The notes below the pieces were generated by a model, which had not been told where the DNA came from, did no database searches, and worked only from the letters and a program-made list of their open reading frames with translations. 35,786 bases of DNA from UBA3305 sp002373555. GTDB taxonomy: Bacteria > Bacillota > Clostridia > Lachnospirales > Lachnospiraceae. The translations under genes and the position numbers were made by a program. Shown here piece by piece: positions 6,716 to 14,670 of this stretch; position 1 is the stretch's first letter; every line of letters begins with the position of its first letter. Location of the stretch: the NCBI GenBank assembly GCA_946612455.1, contig CAMOER010000024.1, positions 1 through 35,786 of the forward strand. Direction: 5' to 3'.

Positions 6716-9121
6716 TCACACCTCCATAAATCCCATCGGCATTTTCTTCAAGGTCATACCTGTATTATCGTCGTAATAACCTTCCTGTAAAACTGCAATT
6801 GTTCCGCTGCAAATATAGTAGATACCGCCTTCCTTTTCGAGATGTTCCTTCTGATATACAAAGATCGGTATCGTATATCCCTTAGCTTTTTCTAACAATT
6901 TCCTACGCCGGAACAAGTCAAAGCGCACACTCTCATCCTGAAGATCTGCTATGATAGAATTTCCTTCACAATAAGGGACGATCGCATCCACAGTATTTTC
7001 ATCGAATACAGCAAAGTTTTTCCCGGCCGTCTGGAATGCTTGGCATAGATAATAGGAATGATCTGTTTTTCGAAAGCGTTCGTTCCCGCTCAACAGTCCG
7101 TAAATCGAAGTGCTGTACTTCTTCAGCGGATAATCCTGGTGGCCTGTCTCCATCTCTTTGTACAGTCTGTTATAGTAATACTTCACAGCATCCTCAGACA
7201 TCAGATCGTGATTGAATCTTTCCGGATTTTGCTTAAAAGCGTTCAGCAACTCTATGGAAGCATTTTTCGCGCGCCTGATCTCGGAAAGACGAGACAAATC
7301 CTCCCCCTGAAGCCTGACCACATAGACAGGGGCTTGACTGAGATTTTCAGCATTCCGATTGCATCTCCCAGCTGACTGGACAATGCTGTCTAAGCCCGCA
7401 GTCAGTCTGATTACACATGCAAAGGAGATATCCACGCCCGCTTCTATGACCTGTGTTGCGATACATATTGTTCGGTGTCCTGTGTCTTCTTTTAACAGAC
7501 TGTTTTTTATCCCTTCAAGCACGCTCTCCCTATGTCTATGGCACATGGACGCCGAGAGATGGAACAAGTCAGCCTTCGTATCCGCAAAGAGGTTGAATAA
7601 TTGTTCTGCTTCCGCCTTTTTGTTGCAAATGATCAGAAGACTTCGCCTCTCTTCCAGAATATCTTTCGCAAACTTGGCGATTTCACTATAATCCTTCACT
7701 CCTGCATCGATCAGTTCTGTTCTTTGGAACACACGCCACATCGACTTGTCAAAAGGAACCAACTGCAGAATATCTTTCACAATCGGATGATCCGCCTCTT
7801 CCAGACAAGGCTGCGTAGCAGAGCAAAGAAGTACTGTTGCGTGACAGATTTCAGTCAGGAAGTTTACCGCCAGATTGAACACAGACAGCATATGAGTCGG
7901 TATCATCTGCACTTCATCGATCACGATAATACTGCTGCATAACGAATGAAAGCGCCTGATTGAAGAAGTCTTTCCGGAAAACAGCGTATTCAGCAGCTGT
8001 ACCATTGTCGTAATCACAACAGGCGAATGCCAGTTTTCACATAGAAGTTCATTTTCGCTGACAGTTTCACTATTGTCATCGTCCCTCACAACATTGGAAT
8101 GATGCTCAAGAATAATGCGGTCATCTCCGATGGCATCTCTGATCACCGCTGCGTTCTGTTCCAGTATCGTCAATAACGGCGACACGAAAAAGATGCGCTT
8201 TTGGGATGCAATTCTGGCATGCGAAGCCGCAAAGCGCAATGACGAGAGTGTTTTTCCTGCTCCTGTCGGAACATTCAACCTCAGCACTCCTCCGGAATAC
8301 CCTGCCGCATCTTTGCACATGTCTGAAATCTTTCGCCGCATTTGATCTATTGGTTTTTCGCAAGGAAAACAATTTATCTTCTCTTCAATCCTCTCAATGC
8401 ACTTTTCCCATAATAGATCGTCAGCATCTTTTTCGAAGGAGAGTTTACTTTCTGACATAAAAAGCGCTGTATCGGAACGATCTCCCTCGATAAGTGCGGA
8501 GGAAAGAAGCCTGGTCAACAGTCCAACATAAAATGCTGCTTCACTGCTGCAATAATTTATTTCTTTCTCTTCCCATGCCGGAAGATTATTCAGAGCAGGA
8601 AGGACCGCCTCCATTTCGTGTGCAGCTTTCTGAAAGAGTTTATCAAGCTCTTTTTCAGAGAGACATTCATTCAAAAAATTCGTCTTGCTCTCATCGTAGT
8701 AAATATTCGCTGCTTCCAGACGATGTGTAAATCCATTGTCTTTAGAAGGGCCATCCAGATCAAATAATCCATGATGTGCTCCAATCGCATAGCCAATGAT
8801 CTCACTCGTATAGTAAGCCGCGGATCCCTCTTTTTCAGCAACATGGTATTTCTCCAAAAGATATCGAACTCCTGCAAAAGTATGTGTCACTGAGCCTCGT
8901 TCAACATCTTTTCCAGTTGCTGCAGAGATAAGGTACTCTTTAAACTCATCTTTGCATTTTCCCATGTCGTGAAGCCATCCTGCCAACTCGCCGGTATGAC
9001 CCAATCCGATGTCTATCAAGGCTTCACGAGCACGTACGGCTGTTCCTTTACAATGATCTCTGACACTTTGTTCACTTATTATAGTTCTATTATCATCTGT
9101 TCGAAAATGTGCAGGATACAT
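6716..9121 (-). CDS. cas3: CRISPR-associated helicase-nuclease Cas3 (HD + helicase)
   Basis: An 801-aa Cas3 with fused HD nuclease and SF2 helicase domains; it unwinds and degrades target DNA after Cascade binding. HD residues: His23, His51-Asp52 (GWLHDMGKCKDEF), His80 (SVTHTFAG), His116/117 (IGAHHGLFD). Helicase motifs: Walker A VPTGAGKT near 284-291, DEVQ at 402-405, SAT at 434-436, TQVIEAGVDISF and the arginine motif QSAGRCNRN. All key residues are intact. It is the first gene of the operon, with TGAGG seven bases before the ATG and an A/T-rich promoter region upstream. Confidence 0.97.
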   Translation of the reverse strand: MYPAHFRTDDNRTIISEQSVRDHCKGTAVRAREALIDIGLGHTGELAGWLHDMGKCKDEFKEYLISAATGKDVERGSVTHTFAGVRYLLEKYHVAEKEGSAAYYTSEIIGYAIGAHHGLFDLDGPSKDNGFTHRLEAANIYYDESKTNFLNECLSEKELDKLFQKAAHEMEAVLPALNNLPAWEEKEINYCSSEAAFYVGLLTRLLSSALIEGDRSDTALFMSESKLSFEKDADDLLWEKCIERIEEKINCFPCEKPIDQMRRKISDMCKDAAGYSGGVLRLNVPTGAGKTLSSLRFAASHARIASQKRIFFVSPLLTILEQNAAVIRDAIGDDRIILEHHSNVVRDDDNSETVSENELLCENWHSPVVITTMVQLLNTLFSGKTSSIRRFHSLCSSIIVIDEVQMIPTHMLSVFNLAVNFLTEICHATVLLCSATQPCLEEADHPIVKDILQLVPFDKSMWRVFQRTELIDAGVKDYSEIAKFAKDILEERRSLLIICNKKAEAEQLFNLFADTKADLFHLSASMCHRHRESVLEGIKNSLLKEDTGHRTICIATQVIEAGVDISFACVIRLTAGLDSIVQSAGRCNRNAENLSQAPVYVVRLQGEDLSRLSEIRRAKNASIELLNAFKQNPERFNHDLMSEDAVKYYYNRLYKEMETGHQDYPLKKYSTSIYGLLSGNERFRKTDHSYYLCQAFQTAGKNFAVFDENTVDAIVPYCEGNSIIADLQDESVRFDLFRRRKLLEKAKGYTIPIFVYQKEHLEKEGGIYYICSGTIAVLQEGYYDDNTGMTLKKMPMGFMEV

Positions 9122-9444
9122 AAGCTACCTCACAAAGCCTTTAGTATATCAATTACAGCATCGTTACTGCTTAACTATTAATACATATCTGTTGTATAAG
9201 ACTGAGAATCTATTGTTAATATTACCATAAAACATATTTCAGCTCTACGGATTCCAGTTTTTTCTCTCTTTTTCTGTTAACACATTATTTTTTACTCTTC
9301 AACCCTTATCACTTTGTATTTAAAAAGAAACATGCTGTACTGCTCCTACAATTGCCTCACCTTCACCCTGACTTCAGAAAATTATATCCAAACTGGTAGT
9401 GTGTTCCTGTTATTGTAAAATAGATTTATTACATCGCCTCATCC
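9122..9444. other. A/T-rich gap upstream of cas3
   Basis: No coding sequence is supported on either strand. The stretch should carry the promoter of the cas operon (candidate listed separately) and the 3' untranslated end of the small gene at 9445-9546. No good terminator hairpin was found behind that small gene, so read-through from it into cas3 is possible. Confidence 0.6.
9191..9219 (-). promoter_or_regulatory. Candidate promoter of the cas operon
   Basis: On the minus strand TTAACA (9214-9219) and TACAAC (9191-9196) are separated by 17 nt, about 70 nt before the cas3 ATG. The -35 box fits well and the -10 box only moderately. Other A/T-rich choices exist nearby. Confidence 0.35.
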
Positions 9445-9546
9445 TTATTCTCCGGCAAATTCGATATAATCCGACTCACTTGCAAACAGTACATACCTTC
9501 CATCCACATATCCCATATAGCCGTTATCTGTAAAATATCCCTTCAT
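9445..9546 (-). CDS. 33-aa small protein of unknown function
   Basis: A 33-residue frame starting MKGYFTDNGYMGYVDGRY and ending LFASESDYIEFAGE. It begins at an ATG preceded by GGAAGG about eight bases upstream. The composition is unusual: rich in Gly, Tyr and acidic residues, with no membrane segment or Cys. Short proteins of this form (MKGY...GYMG.VDG....FASE.DY) are, from memory, recurrent hypothetical proteins in Lachnospiraceae; this was not checked. It lies 107 nt downstream of the 205-aa zinc-cluster gene in the same direction, so the two may be one transcript. Function unknown. Confidence 0.6.
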   Translation of the reverse strand: MKGYFTDNGYMGYVDGRYVLFASESDYIEFAGE

Positions 9547-9653
9547 GCTATACCTTCCTTTCTGAAAACCGTACCTTTCTTGCCTGCCTGATCGATCTCA
9601 TCTCCCGATCAGCTTCTCCAACCCGTGTTGCCCTCTTTCTTCTGCCATTATCT

Positions 9654-10271
9654 TCAGTTACATACGAAATTCGCCGTGTTTTTCCCCTGCTCCAGATCAG
9701 AGAAAAGCGCGAATACCCTGTTGATCTGTCTCCGGCGGTGTCTGGACTCCGCCTGGCGGAAATATTTCCGCTGCTTCTTTGTCCGCTGCGGCAGTTTCCG
9801 GTAATCATCCGCTATGATCTGCATCGCCCGGTCATGCGCTTCAATATACGTCAGGATCTCGTCCAGGGATTCTGTCGGGAGCACATCCTTCTGCCGGTGG
9901 AATGCATCGCGTGAAAGTTCCTCTGTTGTTTTGCTGTTATCGAAACGATTCAGGTGATAGAGGAGAAGCCCGAATCCTTCCTTCCAGAACACCTTCCAGA
10001 ATCCGATTTCTGTACGGATATAAGCAGTATCGGATTTCCGATCGTATGTGACAGACAGATTCCTTCCTGCGCCTAGCTTTTCCGGAGAGACAGTCAGGGC
10101 GCGGATAGTGCCTCTCAGATTTCCGCAGCATTTGCATCTGCGGTAGCCAATGACACGGGCCTGATTACTCGTAAAAGTCATGCGGTATTTTGTTTTGATT
10201 CTTGCGGCATGCGGACAGCCGGCTCTGTGATAGACCATTTCCTTCGAGTGATCGCTAACGATAACCTTCAT
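9654..10271 (-). CDS. Unknown 205-aa protein with Ada-like Cys/His cluster
   Basis: The start at 10271 is preceded by GGAGAG with suitable spacing, giving MKVIVSDHSKEMVYHR. Residues about 14-52 carry the pattern His-x3-Cys-x-His ... GYRRCKCCG, like the metal-binding fold of Ada and related small zinc domains (one Cys plus a C-terminal CxxC). The remainder is basic and helical with many Arg/Lys, especially near the C-terminus (residues about 165-195), which suggests nucleic-acid contact. No catalytic motif was recognised. The small 33-aa gene lies downstream, and a 20-bp dyad precedes it. The metal-binding role is inferred from spacing only. Confidence 0.6.
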   Translation of the reverse strand: MKVIVSDHSKEMVYHRAGCPHAARIKTKYRMTFTSNQARVIGYRRCKCCGNLRGTIRALTVSPEKLGAGRNLSVTYDRKSDTAYIRTEIGFWKVFWKEGFGLLLYHLNRFDNSKTTEELSRDAFHRQKDVLPTESLDEILTYIEAHDRAMQIIADDYRKLPQRTKKQRKYFRQAESRHRRRQINRVFALFSDLEQGKNTANFVCN

Positions 10272-10334
10272 TTTCTGTACTCTCCTTTCTATTGCGCTGT
10301 TATTGTTTTCTATGGTTATATGATGCCAGATCCG

Positions 10335-10354
10335 TTGTCCGTGTACGCGGACAA
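10335..10354. promoter_or_regulatory. 20-bp dyad upstream of the zinc-cluster gene
   Basis: TTGTCCGTGTACGCGGACAA is symmetric in 18 of 20 positions and lies 64 bases before the start of the 205-aa protein gene. CATATAAC follows on the minus strand and may be a -10 region. It could be an operator or an RNA hairpin in the leader. Confidence 0.4.
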
Positions 10355-10390
10355 TGGTGCGGTTTCTTTCACAATACACAGATTTTGGGC

Positions 10391-10427
10391 AAAAAAATCG
10401 AGCGTATGTACAAAAAGATACGCTCGA
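10391..10427 (-). terminator. Rho-independent terminator of the phosphoesterase gene
   Basis: A perfect 10-bp stem (TCGAGCGTAT/ATACGCTCGA, 10398-10407 and 10418-10427) is followed on the minus strand by seven T. It lies about 50 nt past the stop of the phosphoesterase gene. Confidence 0.9.
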
Positions 10428-10477
10428 AACATGATGATTATCTGTTGTCCTAACTAAAATTGATTACCATTTTCCTC

Positions 10478-11224
10478 TCATTCCAGCACCTTCCACGCCT
10501 TCCACCGCAGATAATCCCCCGACACCAGATGATACTCTCTCCCGCGGTACGTCCCGTGGATACTGTCGTTGAATCGGCTTTCTCCGTGGCAGTGCGCATA
10601 AATCACCTGCTCTGCGCCATATTCCTCCGCCAGATCCGTAAACCCACTCCGCTCCTCCAGGATATTCGTCGGCGGATAGTGCAGGAACATGATGAATTTC
10701 CGCCAGCCGTCCGCCTTCGCAAGCTCGAAGGATTTCCGCAGACGCTGCAGTTCCCGCTCTACCAGCTTCTTCGCGTGCTCTTCCGCTTCCTCGTCCCAGC
10801 CGATGATCCGTCCCCTGCGGTCGATGTAAAACGGGCCTTCGAACGTAAATCCCTTGGTGCCGACAAGCGCGTAATCCTGATACGTCTCATAGCTGTCCTG
10901 CAGAAATGTCAGCGCCGGCTGATACAGCGCATTCAGCTGAGCGGTCTTCTTCGCATCCCAGAACATATCGTGATTGCCGCGGGTGAGGATCTTCCGGCCG
11001 GGCAGATCCCGGATATACTGCAGATCCAGCTCGCATTCCGACAGATTTTTGCCCCAGCTGTGGTCGCCGACCAGGACCAGGGTGTCATCCGGTGACAGGA
11101 TCTTCGCACAGTTCTTCCGGAATTTCTCCTCATGATTTTTCCACACCCGGTCATGGAGCTGGCTGGGTGCTTTTAAAACGGATTGATAATGCAGATGCAG
11201 ATCGCCGATTGCATAAAGTGCCAT
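10478..11224 (-). CDS. Metallophosphoesterase (calcineurin-like, COG1768 type)
   Basis: A 248-aa protein with the full calcineurin-like phosphoesterase motif set: GDLHL (7-11), GDHSWG near 53, GNHD near 83, HYPP near 181 and AHCHG near 210. These bind two metal ions. It should hydrolyse a phosphate ester, but the substrate cannot be read from sequence. There is no signal peptide, so it is cytosolic. It stands alone, with its own terminator downstream. The ATG at 11224 is about 12 nt from GAGGT, a rather long spacing; no better start is visible. Confidence 0.88.
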   Translation of the reverse strand: MALYAIGDLHLHYQSVLKAPSQLHDRVWKNHEEKFRKNCAKILSPDDTLVLVGDHSWGKNLSECELDLQYIRDLPGRKILTRGNHDMFWDAKKTAQLNALYQPALTFLQDSYETYQDYALVGTKGFTFEGPFYIDRRGRIIGWDEEAEEHAKKLVERELQRLRKSFELAKADGWRKFIMFLHYPPTNILEERSGFTDLAEEYGAEQVIYAHCHGESRFNDSIHGTYRGREYHLVSGDYLRWKAWKVLE

Positions 11225-11282
11225 GAATTAATATTACCTCACAGTAGAACGCGGCCGGTTTGTTTTCCCCGGCACATCCTTC

Positions 11283-12176
11283 TTATTCCGCATAGCTCCG
11301 GAGCGTTTCCGCTTCCTCTGATTCCGCGGGTTCCGTTACCGGTTCCTTCGCTTCAAACGGATTTCCCTGCGGATTCTCATTTTCATCCATCGTTTCCGCC
11401 CAGGCGAGCAGCCGGCCGTATTCCTCCGCCTGCGCCTTGTCATTCCCGTCGAACTGGACGTCTGTCGGGAAGATCGCAATATACTTTTTGGATGAGTTCT
11501 GCCCGCAGAATGTCCATGAAGGGAGCTCTTCATAAGAGATATCGTCCGGAGCAAATGCGCAGACCGACACAATATGTCCTCCGAATCCCGCGTCTCTTGC
11601 CGGCTTGTAATAGATTTCGAAGGCATAACGGTCGAGCTGGATGTAAGACCACTGGGGCGAGACCGGCAGGAGCAGGCTGAAATTGTCGGCATCCATGAGA
11701 GCCGCGCCGGATGTGGCAGAGATCTCCAGGCCTGCCATGATATTATAGTCATCGTTCAGATAGGCCGTGACCGCATCCGTATTATATCCTTCCTGATCCA
11801 GTTCATACCCCTTGCCGTCCCACGAAAGGGCAGCCTCCCGCTCTGCCAGCAGCATCACATTCTGCCTTTCGATTTCGTTCAGTTCGGATTCGCGGAAGGC
11901 GGCGGGGGAAATGGTTCCTCTGTACCATGGCTGTGTATTGAAATACTCGGTGAGTTCCTTTGACCGGAACATTCTGCCGTGTTTCGCATAGATCTCATTC
12001 TTGGCATAATTCGTGACCTGGAGATCCATGGCGCCGATATCCTGTTCGGTGTAGATCTTTGTATCCGAATCAGGTGCCAGATAGTCAAAAGCCTTCGGTT
12101 CTGCAGTTACATAGCTGCCCGGAAGCAGCAGACAGACGGCCGCAAGAATGGCGGCAATGATGGCAGACTTTCTCAT
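11283..12176 (-). CDS. Secreted YARHG-domain protein
   Basis: A 297-aa protein. Residues 1-25 form a signal peptide (MRKSAIIAAILAAVCLLLPG, cleavage likely after VTA). Residues about 55-112 are a YARHG domain: NEIYAKHGRMFRSKELTEYF then PWYRG and the helical LNEIERQN. The rest is a beta-rich domain of unknown type ending in an acidic Glu/Pro tail. YARHG domains are extracellular and thought to bind or modify cell-wall material, but no activity is firmly established. A good promoter lies upstream. A second YARHG protein occurs at 17736-18911. Confidence 0.85.
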   Translation of the reverse strand: MRKSAIIAAILAAVCLLLPGSYVTAEPKAFDYLAPDSDTKIYTEQDIGAMDLQVTNYAKNEIYAKHGRMFRSKELTEYFNTQPWYRGTISPAAFRESELNEIERQNVMLLAEREAALSWDGKGYELDQEGYNTDAVTAYLNDDYNIMAGLEISATSGAALMDADNFSLLLPVSPQWSYIQLDRYAFEIYYKPARDAGFGGHIVSVCAFAPDDISYEELPSWTFCGQNSSKKYIAIFPTDVQFDGNDKAQAEEYGRLLAWAETMDENENPQGNPFEAKEPVTEPAESEEAETLRSYAE

Positions 12177-12258
12177 AAGTGTTCCCCACTCCTTTCCTTT
12201 TATGTGTGCTTTTTGTGCTTTGTAAACTGCCCGGGACAGAGAGGACAGTCTTTATTTT

Positions 12259-12287
12259 ATTATAACAAGCGGAATAATTGCTGTAAA
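12259..12287 (-). promoter_or_regulatory. Sigma-A promoter of the YARHG gene
   Basis: On the minus strand TTTACA (12282-12287), a 17-nt spacer and TATAAT (12259-12264). It lies about 83 nt before the start codon and directly beside the REP-like hairpin at 12292-12325. Confidence 0.8.
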
Positions 12288-12291
12288 TGAT

Positions 12292-12325
12292 CCCGGGGAC
12301 GGTTTCTTGTGCTTCCGTCCTGGGG
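12292..12325. repeat. REP-like hairpin, copy 1
   Basis: An imperfect 11-bp stem (CCCGGGGACGG with CCGTCCTGGGG) around the loop TTTCTTGTGCTT. The same inner sequence recurs at 13347-13394, on the other side of the Rpn-type gene. No T-run follows on the plus strand, so it is less likely to be a terminator. Confidence 0.7.
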
Positions 12326-12349
12326 CGCTTATAACATTTTTACTGTAAT

Positions 12350-12367
12350 TGGGACAGATATGTCCCC
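12350..12367. repeat. Palindrome TGGGACA-gata-TGTCCCC
   Basis: A 6-7 bp stem (TGGGACA, loop GATA, TGTCCCC) lies about 70 nt before the Rpn-type gene. It has no T-run. It may be a second REP-like unit or an operator. Confidence 0.55.
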
Positions 12368-12437
12368 AATCGTTGCGTGCTTTCTTCCGTTTTCCGTTTT
12401 ATGCTATTAACAAGCAACAATTCACGGAGGAACCGGC

Positions 12438-13316
12438 ATGGCAAGTGATTTCATTATGAAGCCGAAGATTGATTACTGCTTCAAAGAATTGATGAGTGAG
12501 GAACGAATCCGCAATCGTTTTATCGCAGCATTGCTGGGAATAAGCGTTGAAGCCATCGGACATACCGAGCTTAAAGAAACGATTATCCCTGGTGATTATT
12601 ACGATGAAAAGATCAGTATTCTGGATGTCAGAGTAGAACTGGCTGACAAGTCTCAGATCAGTCTGGAAATGCAGCTCTCTTATTTCAGCGCGTGGGCAGA
12701 AAGGACCATTTTTTATATTTCAAAAATGATTACCGGACAGCTGAAATCCGGCAATTCTTATGATAGAATACAGAAGTGTATCCATGTAAGCATTCTGGAT
12801 TTCAACCGCTTTTCCGACAGCACCTATTACCGCACGATCCATCTGGCTGATGACAAGAGCAAGAAGATCTACACTGATTTACTTGAGATGCAGATTTTGG
12901 AGCTCGGAAAGCTCCCGGCAGATGTATTTGACAGCGGCAATTCGGTTGAGAGCTGGATGCGTTTTCTGAAAGGTGAGACCAGGGAGGATCTGGCAAAAAT
13001 GGCAGAACAGAATTCTAATTTAAAAGACGCGTATGATCACCTTGACCGGATCAGCGCAGATGAAGAGAAGCGCCGCCTGTATGAGATCAGAGAACGGGCG
13101 CTGCATGACTATAATACGCAAATAGAGAGCTACTATAAGATGGGCCGCGGAGAGGGAGAAGCCATCGGATATGAGAAAGGTAAAACTGCTGGTGCCAAAT
13201 TGGCAGCCTCTATATTCCGCATGCATTTTTTCGAGGAAAAAGCACCCGAAGAAATCGCTGAAAAGCTGGGGATCGACCTGGATCAGGTTAACGAGATTCT
13301 CATGCCGTCGGAATGA
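12438..13316 (+). CDS. Rpn-family PD-(D/E)XK nuclease / putative transposase
   Basis: A 292-aa protein of the PDDEXK_2 group (TIGR01784-type, Rpn family recombination-promoting nuclease). It starts MASDFIMKPKIDYCFKELM, the family hallmark. The nuclease core is visible as Asp63 in SILDVRVEL and Glu77-x-Gln79 in ISLEMQLSY, followed by the helical segment with YFSAWAERTIFY. A charged linker with MGRGEGEAIGYEKGK near 235-250 and a small C-terminal helix-turn region (APEEIAEKLGIDLDQV) complete it. Members act on DNA and are linked to mobile elements, though true transposition is doubtful. GGAGG lies seven bases before ATG. REP-like hairpins flank it. Confidence 0.9.
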   Translation: MASDFIMKPKIDYCFKELMSEERIRNRFIAALLGISVEAIGHTELKETIIPGDYYDEKISILDVRVELADKSQISLEMQLSYFSAWAERTIFYISKMITGQLKSGNSYDRIQKCIHVSILDFNRFSDSTYYRTIHLADDKSKKIYTDLLEMQILELGKLPADVFDSGNSVESWMRFLKGETREDLAKMAEQNSNLKDAYDHLDRISADEEKRRLYEIRERALHDYNTQIESYYKMGRGEGEAIGYEKGKTAGAKLAASIFRMHFFEEKAPEEIAEKLGIDLDQVNEILMPSE

Positions 13317-13346
13317 GGATTGTTTCTTGAATGACTCCAATAAAAG

Positions 13347-13394
13347 ATCCCAGGGACGGTTTTCTTATGTTTCTTGTGCTTCCGTCCCCGGGAT
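13347..13394. repeat. REP-like hairpin copy 2, bidirectional terminator
   Basis: The stem ATCCC-a-GGGACGG (13347-13359) pairs with CCGTCCC-c-GGGAT (13382-13394). It shares the inner sequence TTCTTGTGCTTCCGTCC with copy 1. A T-run follows on the plus strand and CTTTTATT on the minus strand. It lies between two convergent genes and probably terminates both. Confidence 0.8.
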
Positions 13395-13400
13395 TTTTCT

Positions 13401-14240
13401 TTACTGCGACACTTCCAGCAGCATCTTCTGGATCTCAGCCATCGTATCGAAATAATATTTCTGATCTTCTGTTGAGAGCTTCGACGTATCCACATTGTCG
13501 AGCGCATCCATTGCCGTCTGGTATTCCGTCAGGAATTCAGTGTAATCCGTCAGCATGGAAGCCATATCGGTCGCATCCGCCTTCATATATTTCTTCATGA
13601 ACTCACAGTACTCTTCGAAAAAGGCTTTGTAATCATCCATGCTCTTGCGGAAGTCGGATGAGGATGCATCGGCGGATTTTTCCGTGGGTTTTTCATCGTC
13701 GCTGCTGGTCTTTGCCTGCGCGCCGGCCGGCTGTGCGGTGGCGATGATCTTGTAGACATCCGTCAGATAATCCGTATTTCCGTCTGCAGTCTGTATAAAA
13801 GTGATTACACAGCCTCTGCCCGCACTTTTATAAAGCATCGCCTGGACCATTTCCATCGCAGTTCCTTTGCTCGTGCACTGAAACATGGAGTAAAAGCCGG
13901 AAAGCCCGGAAACTCCGATCTCCACGGTCATCAGATCCTGTACATCGTCGTATTTTTTGTTGATGTAGGAATCAAAGGATTCCGCGGTGACGGTCGTGAA
14001 ATCGACGGTTGAATCCGAGAGGAACTGGATGGCGGCATCTCCCTGATCCGTGGTAAACATTGCTCCATTCGTTGCTTCCTCACTTGAAGTGAAATAGTTT
14101 GGAACGGAAAACGTAATCCCGCCCGAAGAGAACGCCTCGCAGTCCTCAGGCTTGAATCCATCCTTCGCCGTCCTCGCAAACGCGCAGGACGCAAACAGCA
14201 TCACACAAACACTGAACAGTACCAACATCTTTTTCATCAT
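13401..14240 (-). CDS. Exported (lipo)protein, DUF6591-like
   Basis: A protein of about 280 aa that starts at one of three adjacent ATGs (14243, 14240, 14237) after AAGGAGGAG; 14240 is chosen for spacing. A hydrophobic signal (LVLFSVCVMLFASCAFA) ends in an imperfect lipobox with Cys, so it is either a lipoprotein or cleaved by signal peptidase I after AFA. The N-terminal part is beta-rich (ITFSVPNYF...). A Ser-rich linker lies near 185-200. The C-terminal helices (FFEEYCEFMKKY, TEFLTEYQTAMDALD, EIQKMLLEV) resemble DUF6591. Function unknown. It follows the MerR gene by 14 nt and is probably its target. Confidence 0.75.
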   Translation of the reverse strand: MMKKMLVLFSVCVMLFASCAFARTAKDGFKPEDCEAFSSGGITFSVPNYFTSSEEATNGAMFTTDQGDAAIQFLSDSTVDFTTVTAESFDSYINKKYDDVQDLMTVEIGVSGLSGFYSMFQCTSKGTAMEMVQAMLYKSAGRGCVITFIQTADGNTDYLTDVYKIIATAQPAGAQAKTSSDDEKPTEKSADASSSDFRKSMDDYKAFFEEYCEFMKKYMKADATDMASMLTDYTEFLTEYQTAMDALDNVDTSKLSTEDQKYYFDTMAEIQKMLLEVSQ

Positions 14241-14254
14241 CATTCTCCTCCTTT

Positions 14255-14623
14255 TCATACCTCTTCTTCCGGCCATGGAACCGGCGGAAGCTTCCCGCTG
14301 CGCTCGATCTGCCTGGCGCCGCTGATCACATCTTCCAGCTGCTGCAGCTTGCTCTCCAGCTCCCGGATCTTCCCGGAAATGATTGCCGTGACATCCGTCA
14401 TACCTGCCGTGCCCACCAGCTGCTTGATCTCCGCATGGGTGAATCCGACGCCGACCAGCTGCTTGATCTGCCAGGCCGTCTCGATATCCTGCCTGGTGTA
14501 GTTCCGGTAGTTGCTGGCTGCATCCCTGGCCGGATGTATGTACCCTCTTTTCTCATAGCTCTCAAGCGTTTTCCTTGAGATCCCGATGTGCCTCACGATC
14601 CATCCGCTCCTGTAAGTATCCAC
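14255..14623 (-). CDS. MerR-family transcriptional regulator
   Basis: A 122-aa one-component regulator starting at GTG (14623), with AAAGGAGG five bases upstream; the longer frame has no such site. The winged-helix DNA-binding part is GWIVRHIGISRKTLESYEKR then GYIHPARDAASNYRNYT, typical of MerR. A C-terminal coiled coil (IRELESKLQQLEDVIS, residues about 85-105) would dimerise. There are no Cys for metal binding, so the inducer is unknown. It heads an operon with the DUF6591-like lipoprotein gene and has a MerR-type promoter of its own, pointing to autoregulation. Confidence 0.88.
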   Translation of the reverse strand: MDTYRSGWIVRHIGISRKTLESYEKRGYIHPARDAASNYRNYTRQDIETAWQIKQLVGVGFTHAEIKQLVGTAGMTDVTAIISGKIRELESKLQQLEDVISGARQIERSGKLPPVPWPEEEV

Positions 14624-14639
14624 GCTGCCTCCTTTCGTG

Positions 14640-14670
14640 ACTGTACAACCTGTGCCCGGGCGCAGGTCAA
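14640..14670 (-). promoter_or_regulatory. MerR-type promoter with 19-bp spacer and operator dyad
   Basis: On the minus strand TTGACC (14665-14670) and TACAGT (14640-14645) are 19 bp apart. The near-perfect 20-bp palindrome ACCTGTGCCCGGGCGCAGGT (14648-14667) fills the spacer. A long spacer with a central dyad is the hallmark of promoters activated by MerR proteins through DNA untwisting. Confidence 0.88.

Noticed and set aside
10460..11095. Plus-strand frame of 211 aa
   Set aside because: Antisense to the metallophosphoesterase, whose motifs are complete.
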